Assembly (NCBI RefSeq): GCF_000315625.1
Contig: NW_005434527.1
Span: 113,729-143,989 of the forward strand
Direction of reading: 5' to 3'
DNA from: Guillardia theta CCMP2712
Taxonomy: Eukaryota; Cryptophyceae; Pyrenomonadales; Geminigeraceae
Length of the DNA stretch: 30,261 nt
The notes beneath the pieces were generated by a model. The model worked only from the letters and a program-made list of their open reading frames with translations, was not told the DNA's origin and made no database searches. The translations under genes were made by a program, and so were the position numbers. Shown here piece after piece: positions 30,098 through 30,261 of the stretch (the stretch's first letter is position 1; each line of letters begins with the position of its first letter).

Positions 30098-30261
30098 ATG
30101 TCTCAGAGCAATATCACCCTCGACCAGCTCAGCCACTACTTCCACCTCCCAGAGAAGCAGGTTGCACAGGAGCTCGGTATCTGCCTCACCTCCCTCAAGA
30201 AAATCTGCCGCGCTCGAGGCGTCATGCGCTGGCCCTTCAGGAAGCTCCGCCGCCTCCAGCG
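30098..30261 (+). CDS. RWP-RK domain transcription factor, N-terminal part
   Basis: The frame from the ATG at 30098 reads ITLDQLSHYFHLPEKQVAQE, then LGICLTSLKKICRARGV and MRWPFRKLRRLQ before the window ends. This is the RWP-RK DNA-binding domain, with the variant RWPFRK. Such factors control nitrogen response and gamete or egg-cell programmes in plants and green algae and are common in other algae and protists. The domain sits at the very N-terminus if 30098 is the start; the same frame is open back to about 29936, so an upstream exon or earlier start is possible. The C-terminal part lies outside the window. Confidence 0.85.
   Translation, partial: MSQSNITLDQLSHYFHLPEKQVAQELGICLTSLKKICRARGVMRWPFRKLRRLQ

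Overview
The window is nuclear DNA of an intron-rich, single-celled eukaryote, probably an alga. Evidence: dense spliceosomal GT-AG introns, mostly 40-75 nt; an RWP-RK transcription factor; a SHIPPO-type flagellar/microtubule protein; a GT41 (OGT/SPINDLY) glycosyltransferase; an ADCK/UbiB kinase; and ABCF2. No bacterial operons, CRISPR arrays, insertion sequences, rRNA or tRNA genes were found. The overall look (compact introns, GC-rich exons, pyrimidine-rich microsatellites in introns) would fit a cryptophyte such as Guillardia, but that assignment is inference. All gene models were rebuilt by hand from splice signals, reading phase and family motifs; there is no transcript support.

Layout (strand): 1-3685 (-) PDZ-like/coiled-coil protein, leaving the left edge; 6387-8436 (+) EF-hand/PH/ankyrin protein; 8569-10222 (-) peptidyl-tRNA hydrolase; 10555-11311 (+) small signal-anchored coiled-coil protein; 11641-13165 (-) SHIPPO/PGP-repeat protein; 13909-18444 (+) GT41 glycosyltransferase with TPRs and a signal peptide, 22 exons; 18514-20717 (-) ADCK/UbiB family kinase, 8 exons; 22238-25069 (+) unrecognised 414-aa protein, 15 exons; 25251-27328 (-) ABCF2; 28179-28579 (+) possible 56-aa protein; 28861-29400 (-) weak coding fragments; 30098-30261 (+) start of an RWP-RK protein, leaving the right edge.

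The main large-scale signal is that strands alternate strictly along the window, so every intergenic gap is either head-to-head or tail-to-tail. Every head-to-head gap contains a block rich in TACCCC/GGGGTA motifs. The short tail-to-tail gaps (about 70-330 bp) lack them. Three head-to-head gaps also hold a GC-rich segment with CAGTGAC/GTCACTG-like motifs, and two of these share an identical 18-mer. I read the blocks as candidate bidirectional promoter elements.

Other notable points: a secretory-type N-terminus on a GT41 enzyme that lacks the usual catalytic-loop histidine; a GC-AG intron; a ten-copy intronic minisatellite whose core carries a donor-like sequence on the opposite strand; a 72/71-bp coding repeat that shifts frame; and an AT-rich island inside a GC-rich gap. 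The genes do not form one pathway: they are housekeeping (Pth, ABCF2), cytoskeletal/flagellar (SHIPPO, coiled-coil), signalling (EF-PH-ANK, ADCK, GT41) and regulatory (RWP-RK).
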